From assembly GCF_047663525.1 (NCBI RefSeq), contig NC_092600.1:1360001-1424000 (forward strand): a stretch of 64,000 bases of DNA, given 5' to 3'. Within the stretch, counting starts at the first letter, position 1. Each line of letters opens with the position of its first letter. This stretch comes from Anas platyrhynchos (Eukaryota; Chordata; Aves; Anseriformes; Anatidae). Positions 37,863-48,476 of the stretch are shown here, piece after piece. The position numbers and the translations under genes were made by a program. Below the pieces are notes generated by a model, which saw only the letters and a program-made list of their open reading frames with translations, did no database searches and had not been told where the DNA came from.

Positions 37863-38867
37863 TAATTTGGGAAGATGGGAGGGGGGGGACGTGCCCCGCA
37901 GGTGGAGCTCTGTCTTTTTCGTAACCTGTGTTCTGAGGATAACGTCAGCCTTTTGCCTTCGGAGAAAGCAGAAGCAACTATTTCCACAAACTGAAGCACT
38001 TTGGGTCATTCAGGGTTTTGGAACCGGTCAGAATCTAAATAGATGGGGCCAAAGGAGGAATCCCAACCATTTGGAGTGAAGGCTGAAAACCCACGTCCAT
38101 CACACAAAGCCCAGCTGCTTACCGACTCCTGGTTCGGCCGGCAGGCTGCCCCCCTGCCTGCGCACCACAGGAACCACGAACTGCTCACTGGGCAGGCTCC
38201 AGCACAAGCAATACCATTCCCATCCACAGAGAGCTGCACTGGGTTCACCTTCAGGGTGGGGCTCCTGTTTTCACTCCCTCTCACACCTCCGATTTGCTAC
38301 CAGCAGCCTGCTGAGGGTGGTGGTTTCTCTCCCACCTGCTCGCCTTTAGGAGGGGCAGCTGCACACCATGAGTTTCCCAAAGCTTTCTGTGTCCCTCAGA
38401 GGGTTGGAGCCAGAAGTCAACACGCAGTTCATTTGTGCAAGGGGCTCATAATGTCTCAGCACATTGCTCTGCTTGGTGCCCCCCTGCCCACGTGCTCGGG
38501 GGCTGTCCAAGCAGAAGGCCGGCGGGGCTGTGCGCATCGTGCCAACACCGTGCTGCTCTGCCCGGCAGTGAGCTGCAGCAGCAGGCTCCGGCCAGTGGAA
38601 TATTGATCGTAACCAACGCTACAAACCTCCTGCAAAAGGTTTTCCTTCAGATCCCATCCACCACGTGTGCTTGCTCCCCAGCTGCTGGAGCGAGGGCGAT
38701 TTCAGCGTAATCCGTGGAGTTGAGCTGTGCAGTGTTGGTTTGTTTCTCTGAAGCCCTCGAACGACGTTAAGATGTCACATAAACCTAAGTGTAGGATACA
38801 CGTAGATGTATTTTTATAAGGATATCAACCCAGTACCTCCTCTCCTGGAACAAGCTCTTCTTTGCTC

Positions 38868-38873
38868 ATTAAA
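38868..38873 (+). terminator. SPRY4: Candidate proximal poly(A) signal ATTAAA
   Basis: ATTAAA about 1.0 kb into the 3' UTR, in AT-rich sequence followed by a T-rich stretch. It could give a shorter SPRY4 mRNA lacking the AU-rich end. Confidence 0.25.
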
Positions 38874-40464
38874 TATTAAGATTTTTTTTCATCCTGGGGA
38901 AGAATGGCATCTGCTTGAATTACATCCCATTCCCCCATTTCTATTGCTGCTGTTCTACTTTTGCCTCCTCTGTACAAAAGTGTCTTTTTAAGTGTAGAGA
39001 ATGCTTTTAATGTTTGTTTTAGTGTTAACAAATGCTAGGGAAAGCCAGGGGAGGGAAGGGAGCGTATTTAAGGAGTTTGCCCATGGTCTTCAGTAAGTGA
39101 AAATCATCGGCTCTGTGCACTCGTCCTAGGGCCTGTTCTGCACTCCCCGAAGATGCAGTAACCCCTTGCTCTTGACAACTCCAAGGTGCTAAATACAAAT
39201 ATTTGTCCAAACATGCAACACTGTAATAAGTAGGTAGGTACTTGTTGCATGCTGAAAACTGATCTAGTCTCTCTTTTCTCTTTTTCTTTATTTTTTTTTT
39301 TAACTAGAGGAAATTTCCTCAGTAAATGCACAGCAGTGACAGTGAAATGTCATCTCTAATTAGCAAAGCAATAGGCAGAGCTCATGTAGCACTTCCAGGA
39401 ATCCCATTTGCTTGGTTGCAATACAGTTGCTGCGTAGGGGTTGGCAGGAGCGCACTGATGGGACTTCTGGTGTCTTTTGTTTTAAGAATTAATTTACCCT
39501 GGATGACTTGGGGTTTAGTTAAGTTTAATTGTAGATATTTATTGAATGGGAAATTAAAAAAAAAAAAAAGTTTTATATTTATAACGTGCTAGCTTGTGTA
39601 TGATGAATCCTAGGAAAAGGGATACGACGGCTGTTCGCAGATACCAATTCCTATGGTTTATCCCTGTGCTGAACATATGGCGACACCAGAAAGAAGGAAG
39701 CAGGTGGGGATCAAGGGTTGTACATATTGTCTTGCACAAACGAGAAGGGAAAAGGGAAAAGGAAAACCAGCCCCCAGTTAGCTGAACTGTTGGTTGAATG
39801 TATAAGGTATTCGTATTTAAGAAGAGAAATCACTTTCCGAAGACACAATCAGGCCAGAAAACGCAGCAGGAGAGGAAGCTGCCTGAAGCCCTCCTCGACT
39901 GGCGGTGTGCGCAGTACCCAAACGGCCTCCACCTTCAGCTTCGTGCCATTTCGACCCTCTGTCCTCGCCTATTCGGGGGGGACCCGTACCGCAAATCGGC
40001 GACAGCAAACCCCTCCGTGTAGATGCATGGTTCCTGCAAGCAAACGCAACGTCGGAGCGGTTGCCTCCCGCTGCTGTGCCCTTCCTTGTACATAGCTGTA
40101 AACTATTTCTCTGTTGGTTTCTTGTCCTGTATAAATCCTGCTATGATGTAAGCCGATCACTTGCTGGCGGACTGTAGCGCGTTAGTGGATGTGTTAGAGC
40201 AGTGGTAAATGTAGCAGAGTGACTCCCCGACCCCTCGGGCTCCCCGCGCCGTGGGGCAGCTCGGGGGTGGCAGGAGCTGGCTGGCGCTGCCCCCCCTGCC
40301 CCGGGGCCGGGGGGTTTTATTTCGCCTTTATTTCCCTCCCTGCGCCCATCCCAATGCCCCCTCTCCCCTTGAAGGTACTTGGGTCTCCTGCCACCCCGAG
40401 ACATCCCGCGGGCGCAGACACGGGGGCACTCGCAGCCACGCCAGCGGCTCCGCCAAGCTGACGA

Positions 40465-40496
40465 ACAGCTTCTAATTAACACAGCTTCTAATTAAC
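40465..40496. repeat. Exact 16-bp tandem duplication with TAATTA cores in the SPRY4 3' UTR
   Basis: The unit ACAGCTTCTAATTAAC occurs twice without gap or mismatch (40,465-40,480 and 40,481-40,496). It looks like a recent local duplication. Confidence 0.9.
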
Positions 40497-41054
40497 ACCG
40501 AACCCCTCCTCGAGGATCGCTGCCCCGGCCGTGGCTGCATGGGGCCCCACAGCTCGGTCCTGGAGGCGAGGGCTGGGCGCAGCCTCTGAGCGCTGCCCAC
40601 GCACGCAAGCAAAGACCCAGAGCATGAAGCAGATGCTCCAGAGAGCTGGCGGCCAGCAGCGGGGCTCCAGGGGGCTCTTTGCAGCACCACGTGTACCAGG
40701 AGCAGCCCACAAATCCCCTCCGAGCTCCCTGGGCACCGGCGTTCCCCCTCGGGGCAGCCCGCACCCCGCCGCAGTGCCGGGGGCTCCCTGTCCCCCCCCC
40801 ACGCTGGTAAACCCCCCCCCCCGTTGTCACCCCCACCACATGTGCACCCTGAAAAGTTACCACAGAAGGTTTTCTTTGTATAGAATATTTATTTTGAAGC
40901 TCTATTTTAATAGTATTTATTTTAGAAAGTCTACTATTGTAAGAGTTCTTCTGTTTGTGAAGAAAAACAAGTACTGATGAATGTACTGATCTAGAAATTA
41001 TATATATATATAAATATATATTGTTAAATATATCAGTGCCTGTTGTGGTTTTCT

Positions 41055-41060
41055 ATTAAA
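41055..41060 (+). terminator. SPRY4: Probable main SPRY4 poly(A) signal ATTAAA
   Basis: ATTAAA lies in the AU-rich end of the UTR and is followed within about 30 nt by a G/T-rich stretch. Cleavage would be near 41,075-41,085. After this point the sequence becomes GC-rich and loses UTR character. Confidence 0.55.
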
Positions 41061-41372
41061 AAAAATAGTGATGGAAAAAAGGGTGATGGAGGGAGCTTTG
41101 AGCCCATGGCCCCGGGGGTCGCTCAGCCCTACAGCCCCATGGCTGGGGCACCCCAAGCACAGCCAGCCCCCGGTAACCTGCCCTCTGCCCTCTCTTCTTC
41201 CCCCCAACCCTGACAAATGCCGAAGAAACTCACAGTGGAGTCATGTATGAGTCTCCGGGACAGAGAAACTCCTCTCGGGCCCCCTTTTTTTTCAGGGGCA
41301 TGGATTTTCGCAGCTCTCGAGCCCCTCACCACGCCGCCTCCCGTGTCACCAGCAGCAAGCCAGGCTGCTAAA

Positions 41373-41378
41373 AATAAA
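41373..41378 (+). terminator. SPRY4: Alternative distal poly(A) signal AATAAA
   Basis: A canonical AATAAA with a T/GT-rich downstream element (about 41,385-41,415), about 320 bp after the ATTAAA signal. It could serve as a backup or main end of SPRY4 transcripts. Confidence 0.35.
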
Positions 41379-41379
41379 G

Positions 41380-42601
41380 GGTCCACTTTGTTAGCGTTCC
41401 TGTTGGTTATTTGCAGGAGCTGTGGAGCTCAGCCTGTGACTCACTGAAAGAAACGCCAGGATTTGTGTCATCCACACAGGTAACCTGGGGGGGTTACCTG
41501 GCCTGGAAGAATGTTATTGAAAAATGAGGTTGTGTTAGTCACTGCATCAGACAGAGAAACCAAAACGGCACCAAAACGGCACCGTACGCAGCGTGACACC
41601 TGCTGCCAAAAGGTTTGCGATGGGGGAAAGAAGATGAACTTGTTATATTGTTGTGTTGGTTAGGTTTGGGGTTTATTTTTAAAAAAAAAGACCTAGGCAG
41701 GATGTGTAAACATAAACTTGGGTTTGGCAGCACTGGTTGGGGTCTTGCACGTAAAGCTTCACAGACACCGCCCCAGTGTCCGGGTCTCTCTGCTGGAAGC
41801 AGACCAGCACCGTCTCGTTGATTTGACTGGTGGATGTAAAATTAATACTTTTTCAGTCAAAATCATCGCCTTTTTTCCAAATCAGTTTTCCATAATTGAA
41901 GGAAACCAATTCTAGCACCATGAGCACAGGTTATGAGATGGCACAGGGAGACACAGAGCTGGGAATCACTGACTGTGGTTCACTGACAGGGCCAAAGAGG
42001 ACCCACAGCTGTTGGAGTCCTGAGCAAAAAGGGAATTTCTGGTGAATCAATGCATCCAAAACACCTATTAAGCAATGCACTTATTCTGAGAAAATGGGCA
42101 GAAACTTCCAGAAAATAGATAAAAAGCTAATTTTGATATTTCCTTTAAAAATACTTCACTCAGCTATGCATTTAATAGATGGGCTGAGATTTCCCCAAGG
42201 TTAAGAAGCCCTGAGGACATGCGAGGTTTCTCCGTGTTGCAGACAGTGGGAGGGTGGGATGGGGACACAACCAAGCGACTTTGGGCCATCCATCCTCGAA
42301 TTCCCCCATCCTCCGGTCGCATCCCTCCTTGCCACGACTCCTCACAGCAGGCTAAGCAAAGCGCCGACGGTGCCTGTTGCTGTGCCGGGGAGCGGGACAC
42401 ATTTTTCCGTGGTGGTAAGCCTCTGCAAGAAGGAGAAGAATAATAGGAGCAGCGTGACACAGGGAAACCAGCAGCTGCAGCAGGCAGGGGCTCGGGCTGG
42501 GGCCGCCCTGCACCCCTGTGCAGTGGGCAGGATCCGGCCCTCCAGCACCTCCTGCTCCCAGAGGTGGCCCTGGTGCTGAGCAGCCTTCCTCCAGTACGGG
42601 G
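41380..42601. other. Intergenic, nothing specific seen
   Basis: Start of the interval between the converging SPRY4 and NDFIP1 genes. The only structure noted is a small 11-bp tandem duplication (ACCAAAACGGC) at 41,559-41,580. Confidence 0.5.
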
Positions 42602-42694
42602 TTTTATTTTATTTTATTTTATTTTATTTTATTTTATTTTATTTTATTTTATTTTATTTTATTTTATTTTATTTTATTTTATTTTATTTTATTC
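42602..42694. repeat. (TTTTA)n microsatellite, about 18 units
   Basis: An uninterrupted pentanucleotide repeat of about 93 bp. Uninterrupted repeats of this length are usually polymorphic. The open frames that read through it as FYFIL repeats are artefacts. Confidence 0.95.
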
Positions 42695-43495
42695 CTTTGC
42701 AGTTCTACAGGCATTTTCTCACCGTGCATGTGTGCGGCAGCAGGTGCCCAGGTGCACGCCCATGCGGAATGAGAGCGGGATTATTCGGAGCAGTTCCCCT
42801 AATGAGCATCCCTGCTCTGTTTGCATGGAAATGAGGCAGGAGATTCAAGGTCTGCGTGGTTTGCCTTTAAAAAATAATAATAATAATTGTTTTAGAGGCA
42901 GCAGCTCCACATGCACAACTGCATGGCTGACACAGGAGCTCGCTTTCAGGCCTGGCTTTGCAGGCGCAGGGGCTGTGAGGGCAGCGCTCGGGGCACCCGC
43001 TCCCACGCACGCACACACCACTGGCCCCGGCTCGCTTCCTGAGCCAGCATCTCCCAGTAACGAGCGATTTTTGTGCTCGAGGCAGCGCCCACGCAGCGAG
43101 ATTTGGGGCTGGAGCACTCAGCCAGCTGCCAGCACCATCCCCGCCAGGAGCTGGGTCCCACGGGCACGCAGGGGGTCACCCACCTGCGAGGGTCGGCAAT
43201 TTGTGAGCGGCGGACAAATGGCCCCGATGAATTGCCTCTGCATTTTGTTCTGCTTCCTGATGCCAACAGCCCCGGGTGTCGGGTGGAGAGGCCCCCACCG
43301 CCCCCTCCTGCGGCCCCCCCTGCGGCTGTATCCAGCCCCTGCCTGCAGGGAAGGATGGAGCCGGTGCGGGGAGAGCCTCGTGGGGACACCTTGGCTGCAA
43401 AGTGGGGGGCTCGGGGAGTCTGTGCTCAAGCTGGGTGCAAGCTGAAAAATAAACAGCGAGCTGAGAAAGTCATGGTGGAGGAGACAGTCTTGGTA

Positions 43496-43500
<5 letters not shown>
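42695..43500. other. Intergenic GC-rich DNA, nothing specific seen
   Basis: No domain or splice structure is visible, although several frames stay open because stop codons are rare in GC-rich DNA. An AATAAA at about 43,447 lies 50 bp before a long A run; see the next feature. Confidence 0.5.
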
Positions 43501-43537
<37 letters not shown>

Positions 43538-43550
43538 AACAACAACAACA
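43501..43550. repeat. A36 run followed by (CAA)4
   Basis: Thirty-six consecutive As then four CAA units. This could be a simple-sequence expansion or the tail of an old retroposed transcript, but I find no gene-like sequence or clear target-site duplication next to it. Confidence 0.9.
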
Positions 43551-46500
43551 GCCTTTGGGTCTCCCTGGTGTGAAGACGCCCGCAGCTGGTGGTCAGCCAG
43601 CAGCAGCTGCGTGCTGCAGCGTGGGGCTGAGGGAGGCCAGGCTCCCAGCCCAGAGCTTTCACCCTCTGTGCCTTCGGCCTGGAAAACAGAAGCGGAGCTC
43701 CCCGAGGTTTTGGAGTGGCACAGCCAGGATTTCACCCCACCGGCCGCAGAGGGAGCGGGGCAGCGTAATTTACTTTTAATTACACCTAGATAGAGGGAGA
43801 TAGGAATGTGTTTTTACCAAGCTTCATCTTCTGCAAGAGCTTAAATGCTCTGTCTGAAAGGCAAGGTGCTGCAAGCAGCCAGCCCCAGCTAAGCAGAGAT
43901 CTGGCCCGTCAGAGATGCCCAAAATTGACAAAAGTGGCAGCTTCTGCGTGCCCACCTGCCCAAGCCAGGAGAGAGGGCTTTGGCCACGTGGCTTCTGAGA
44001 GAGCAGGAGGTGGGGATGTGAAATGGGGACAGAGAGCACTCAGTGGGGTCCTGGGATTTAGAAAAAAAAATGGATTGGAGAGACCCCATGGTGCCAGGAA
44101 GTGATGGGCTTGTCATTCGGTCCCAAAGAAATAAGCGGAAAATGTGTATTGGGACTCCAGCTAAGCAGCAATATACCTTAACAGTCCCTTGGCCAGCTCC
44201 TTTCAGGGTTAGGCTGGCTGAATGTTGTAAACTGCAGAGGAAACCCAGAATGACAAACAATTGTAGGAACCTGGAAAACCAAGTTCCTCTGGATTTCATG
44301 GGAAGTGCGATTTTAAATACTCTGACCTGTCTGTCTGAGGGGAAGTGGGCAATAAATAGCAGCCTGGTTGTTATCAAGAGGATGTGAGCTATTTATAAAA
44401 AATTCTTGGGCTTTTTGAACTCTGTTTAAAGAGGCAATATCCTTCACTTGGGTAATTGGGGGGACTAAAATGCTAAAGCAAACAAGATTACTCAGCCACC
44501 TTGGGAAAGTTTAGTGCTTGCCTGTGTGTTTCCGAAATTTCAGGCCTATTTAAACAGCTGCTCCGTTATTGTCCCCAAGTCCAGAGGAGAGCATGAAAGG
44601 CTCTTTCAGACCACCTCTTGCACGGAGATGCACCCGCAGCTGACAGCCGCTCCCGGCACGCAGCCACCGGCGGCTGCGGCTCGGCGGTGCGACAGCTGCC
44701 AGCCAGGCTGCCTGCTGAAATAAAGCCTTCCGTAGGTGAAACGCCTCTAAAAATGTCTGAAAAGGGCTTTGCCATGCCTTGTGACGCATTGGCTTCCCAG
44801 CAGGATGAAACCTTCTCCATGGGTGCCCAAGCCTGGAGCTGCTCGGACGGGGAGCTGGAGCCCAGGGCGCTGCGGAGCGGTGCCCGCCCGCATTAGGGCT
44901 GCTCCCGTTGGCCAGGTCCGGACCCCCCCTGCAAAGCCAGGGCTGACACAGGCCACAGAAACGTCCCCCTCGCTCCTTGCCCCTGCCCCACGATCAGTGT
45001 GTCAGGATGTGGCATGGGGCAAGGCCCCGAAGGGCTCCCGCTGGCGGCTCTCGGTGCTTGGCTGAGCTGCTCCGCTGTGGGAACCACACACACAGCGTCC
45101 TGACACAGCGATGGCATCGCCTAAAACACACAAACACGCTCAAAAGAAGGAAAACCATGAAATTAAGGATAACAAACAACAAAGAGAAACTCATACACAG
45201 AATCTGTTGGTGTTTGTGAGTCACCGAGGCCTTCCTGTCTCCTCTTATAAATTGTGGGAATCCGCTGTGGGCCACCCTCTCCCTGAAAACCACCGAGGTG
45301 CTATTTTCCTCACAGCCCCAGCGCCCGGGGCGGGGGGAGCCCGCTGCACAAATGAAAGAATTTTTTTTTTTTTTTTTTCCTTCAAAGTAGGAAACCAAAT
45401 CTGAGGAGCAAATGCTGCGCGGCGCGTAAACAGAGGCGCCTGCACGAGCCTTGGCGATGAGATCACCGAGAGCCCGGGCCCGGCGCTGCTCTCCGACAGC
45501 GGAGGGCTTAACAATGGAATGGATGGGAAATGCCAGGAAAAGTTAAAGAGCTTTGGACACGAGGTCTTTGTAGAAGCTCATTCTTTATTATTAACAAACA
45601 ACTTCCCCCCCCCTCCTCCTTCTTTTCTCTCTTCGGCAAATGAGGATTTTCTTTCTTGCACGTATTTTTTTAAGCCCCAGCCACTTTAACCTCTCAGTGC
45701 CGGGGCGTTGGGAAGCCAAGTGCCACATCTCGCCTCTGTACATGCCAGCACTGCCCACGCTGCAACAGGAGGGCCAGGATTTCCCCTCCAGGTTGCAGGT
45801 GGGACTTGTAGGACAGCGACAGGGCACCTGCTTACTGCCCCAAGCAGGGACCATCCCCTTTGGTCCGGCACAGCCTGTGCAAAAGCTTCCTTGAGGCCGA
45901 GGGAAGGATGCTCAGCCCATGCTTCCTGGCTGAAACTCGCTCATGGTTTACAGTTTCTGCCTGAAAAAAGCTGGAATCCACAAATGAAAACCAGGTTCCC
46001 ACTGGCAGGAAGGGCAAGCTTCGCTGGTGTCCGTGTGAGCGCCTCGCCCAGCACAGACGCTCGGATGGTTTCGAAGTTCAGCTGGATTCAAGGGGAGCCA
46101 CCCAGGCTTGCTCCAACCAGGGCCAGCCTTGAGCATCTCACCCAGGCTGCACTCACAGCGGTGGTGAAGCACATCTGTGTATTTAGGGACTTCCAGCACC
46201 AGCACTGTGTGTAGAGACAAAAAAATAAGAATAAAAAGTGTAAGGTGCTCTAAAATGGGGTTTGATACTAGCGCACAGCACCCAGGCTTTGGGAGAGCGG
46301 TGTTCAAGAGCTCTGATGTGACAGCCTCGAGCACTCCTGAAAGCTCAGGGGAGATCAGCTCCTGTGTTTTTGCTCTCAAAAGTCCCTCGCTGACTTTTTC
46401 CTGGGGAAGCGCCGCTGGCCACTGGCCCGCTGCGTGGTTTCTGGAGGTGGGCAGGCACGGCAGAGCAGGCGACGGCTGCTTCTTCAGCCTGGAGGAGTTA

Positions 46501-48414
46501 CAGGGACTGGGAGCTCTCCGTGCTGGCTGCTCTCAACAGCTCACCTCTACTTAAATTCCTGCTCGATCCACATGATTCGCTGTCAGTTCAGAAAACGCTT
46601 TCCCTGCTCCCTCCGGATTTCTTGGTTTCCATGCCACGAGCACTGGAAATAAAATTATTATAATAATGATTACGCTACAACAAAAAGGCTACCCCCAAAA
46701 TTACAGAGTCTGGAAGAAACAAGGGAGTTAAAAACCCCGGGATAACCATAAGTGTTATAATTCCATGCTCACACTAAGTGCAGAACAAGCCTCGGCAGCC
46801 CCCACAGCAGCAGCCCCCGGCCCCGCCGTGCCGCGGAGCCCCGGGCACAATACTCATTAAAAGGGACTTCTGGGTTTAACGAGAAAACATCAGACTCCAA
46901 ACTGCAGTGGAGAAGTCAGATGCAGGGTAGATAGGAAGGGAGATGTCACTTTGATACAATTCACACTGTATTTTAGCTATTCCTCTTTTTTTCATTTCCA
47001 CTTTTGAAGAACACAGAGGATGCTTTTCCTTACGAACAGCACACACATTTATGCTGTTTCCCCCCCTCCAGCTCAGCACGTGCTCCCCGGGGCTGTGCTG
47101 CCCTTCGCTGGTGCTGGCAGAGCTCCTCCAGCCCGGGGTCTCGGCAGCCTTTTGCTGCAGCTCTCGAGCCCCCATCCCGTGGTGCTTCCCTGCCCTGCAC
47201 ATACACGTGCACCTGCTTCCTTGGCTCTCCAGATCCCTTTCCTTTCCCCTGAATTAAGCCACTAACTCTCTGACTTCTCAGTTCTTGCGTAGCCCCTCAG
47301 GTAGCAGAATTATTCGCATTTTTCCTTTTCTCTCCCTGCTGAGGTGCAGCACCTGAACAAGAACCAACCAGCCAGGGATGCACCCTCCAGCCAGACCTTC
47401 CCTGTAGCATTTCGGTTCACCTCGCGTTCTCCCCTCATTGCCAAACAAAGATGGTTTCTGCAGGAAAGAAGTGGAATGAAAGAAATGTGAGCTCCAGAGT
47501 ACCCAGTGACAGAATTCCTGCCCGCTGGGGTGCCAAGGGACTGAACCGAGTCTAAGAAAAAAAAATCATTTGAAGGCTTTCTTCAATTTACGCTCGCAAA
47601 TCTGCACATTCTCAAAGTGGCTGATTTTCTTGTTGTCCTCAAGCCCCTCTCACACAGCACCCGACCCAGCCCTGCTTCAGTACCTTAACATCAGAGGGCG
47701 TGCGGTGTGCTCGGGGACACGAGGGTGACATCCCATCGGAGAGAACAAATAAAACAATCGGTACCACTCGCTGCCCCGAGGGCTTCCTCAGGCAGGACTG
47801 AATTTCCCTGGAACCCAGAGAACAATTCCCTGCATGGTGTATTGATGGGGCCTGGGCTTGGTCGCCAGTACGAACACACACACACACACATAATTTTTTC
47901 TTTTACATTTTTGCGTGATGACTTGCATGACAAGCCTAATAAAAGCTTAGACAAAAAACCCAAAACACACAAAAATGTAATACTGTTTTATATTAACTTC
48001 CAGAGCGCTTCGGCGGCTGCAGGAAGAAGCTGCATTAAAACATTAGAACAAAAAGCAGTCAAGTATGGAAAAAATAAATGCCCACTTAAAAACCATCCAC
48101 TGTTTCTGAGCTGGCACGGAGGAACACATCGCTGTGGGCGGCGCTTGCTGCTCCCACAGCACCTTTGAGCAGTGCTGGCTCTGTCCCTCCACAGCTCCCT
48201 CCCGCAGGGCTCACCGCGCAAGGTGCTTAAATCCCAAATCCCAGGGCCCACACACAGCCTGCCGCAGCAGGAGCCTGCAGCGGGGCAGGGTCTGAGCTCC
48301 TGGGGCACAGCACAGCTCATCCGGCCTCCGCCGAGCCACGAGGGCTTTCTGGAGAGGGCCGGGTGCTGGCAGGAGCCAACGGGCCTCCTGCCTCCTGCAG
48401 CATGGCACGTGCAT
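43551..48414. other. Intergenic DNA between SPRY4 and NDFIP1
   Basis: No gene is supported. Contains a T18 run at 45,361-45,378 and an (AC)n run at 47,874-47,890. An AT-richer stretch at about 46,840-47,030 could be a regulatory element. Long open frames in 44,900-46,500 are chance products of GC-rich DNA. Confidence 0.5.
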
Positions 48415-48476
48415 CCCAGTGCCAGTCCCAGTCCCAGTCCCAGCCCCATTCCCAGTCCCAGCCCCAGTCCCAGCCC
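48415..48476. repeat. (CCCAGT)n / (CCCAGC) hexanucleotide minisatellite
   Basis: About ten imperfect copies of CCCAGT, CCCAGC and CCCATT. The complementary strand is a series of GGG tracts separated by ACT, GCT or AAT, a G-quadruplex-forming pattern. Readings such as Pro-Val or Gly-Trp-Asp repeats in this region come only from the repeat. Confidence 0.9.

Larger units (their letters stand above)
37863..41080 (+). other. SPRY4: SPRY4 3' UTR
   Basis: The sequence from the TGA (37,860-37,862) to the distal poly(A) signal at 41,055 has no coding potential. A length of about 3.2 kb fits the long 3' UTRs of Sprouty genes. The last 200 bp are AU-rich with repeated TATTTATTTT strings (about 40,886-40,924) and a short TA run near 41,000-41,010, typical of mRNA-instability elements in immediate-early feedback genes. 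A GC-rich stretch at 40,200-40,850 includes two C runs (near 40,793 and 40,813). The end point is inferred. Confidence 0.7.

Noticed and set aside
42564-43445. 293-codon open frame on the + strand
   Set aside because: Its start is the translated (TTTTA)n repeat and the rest is GC-rich intergenic DNA without a domain.
42602-48476. Repeat arrays as CRISPR-like structures
   Set aside because: They are simple microsatellites without unique spacers, in a vertebrate genome.
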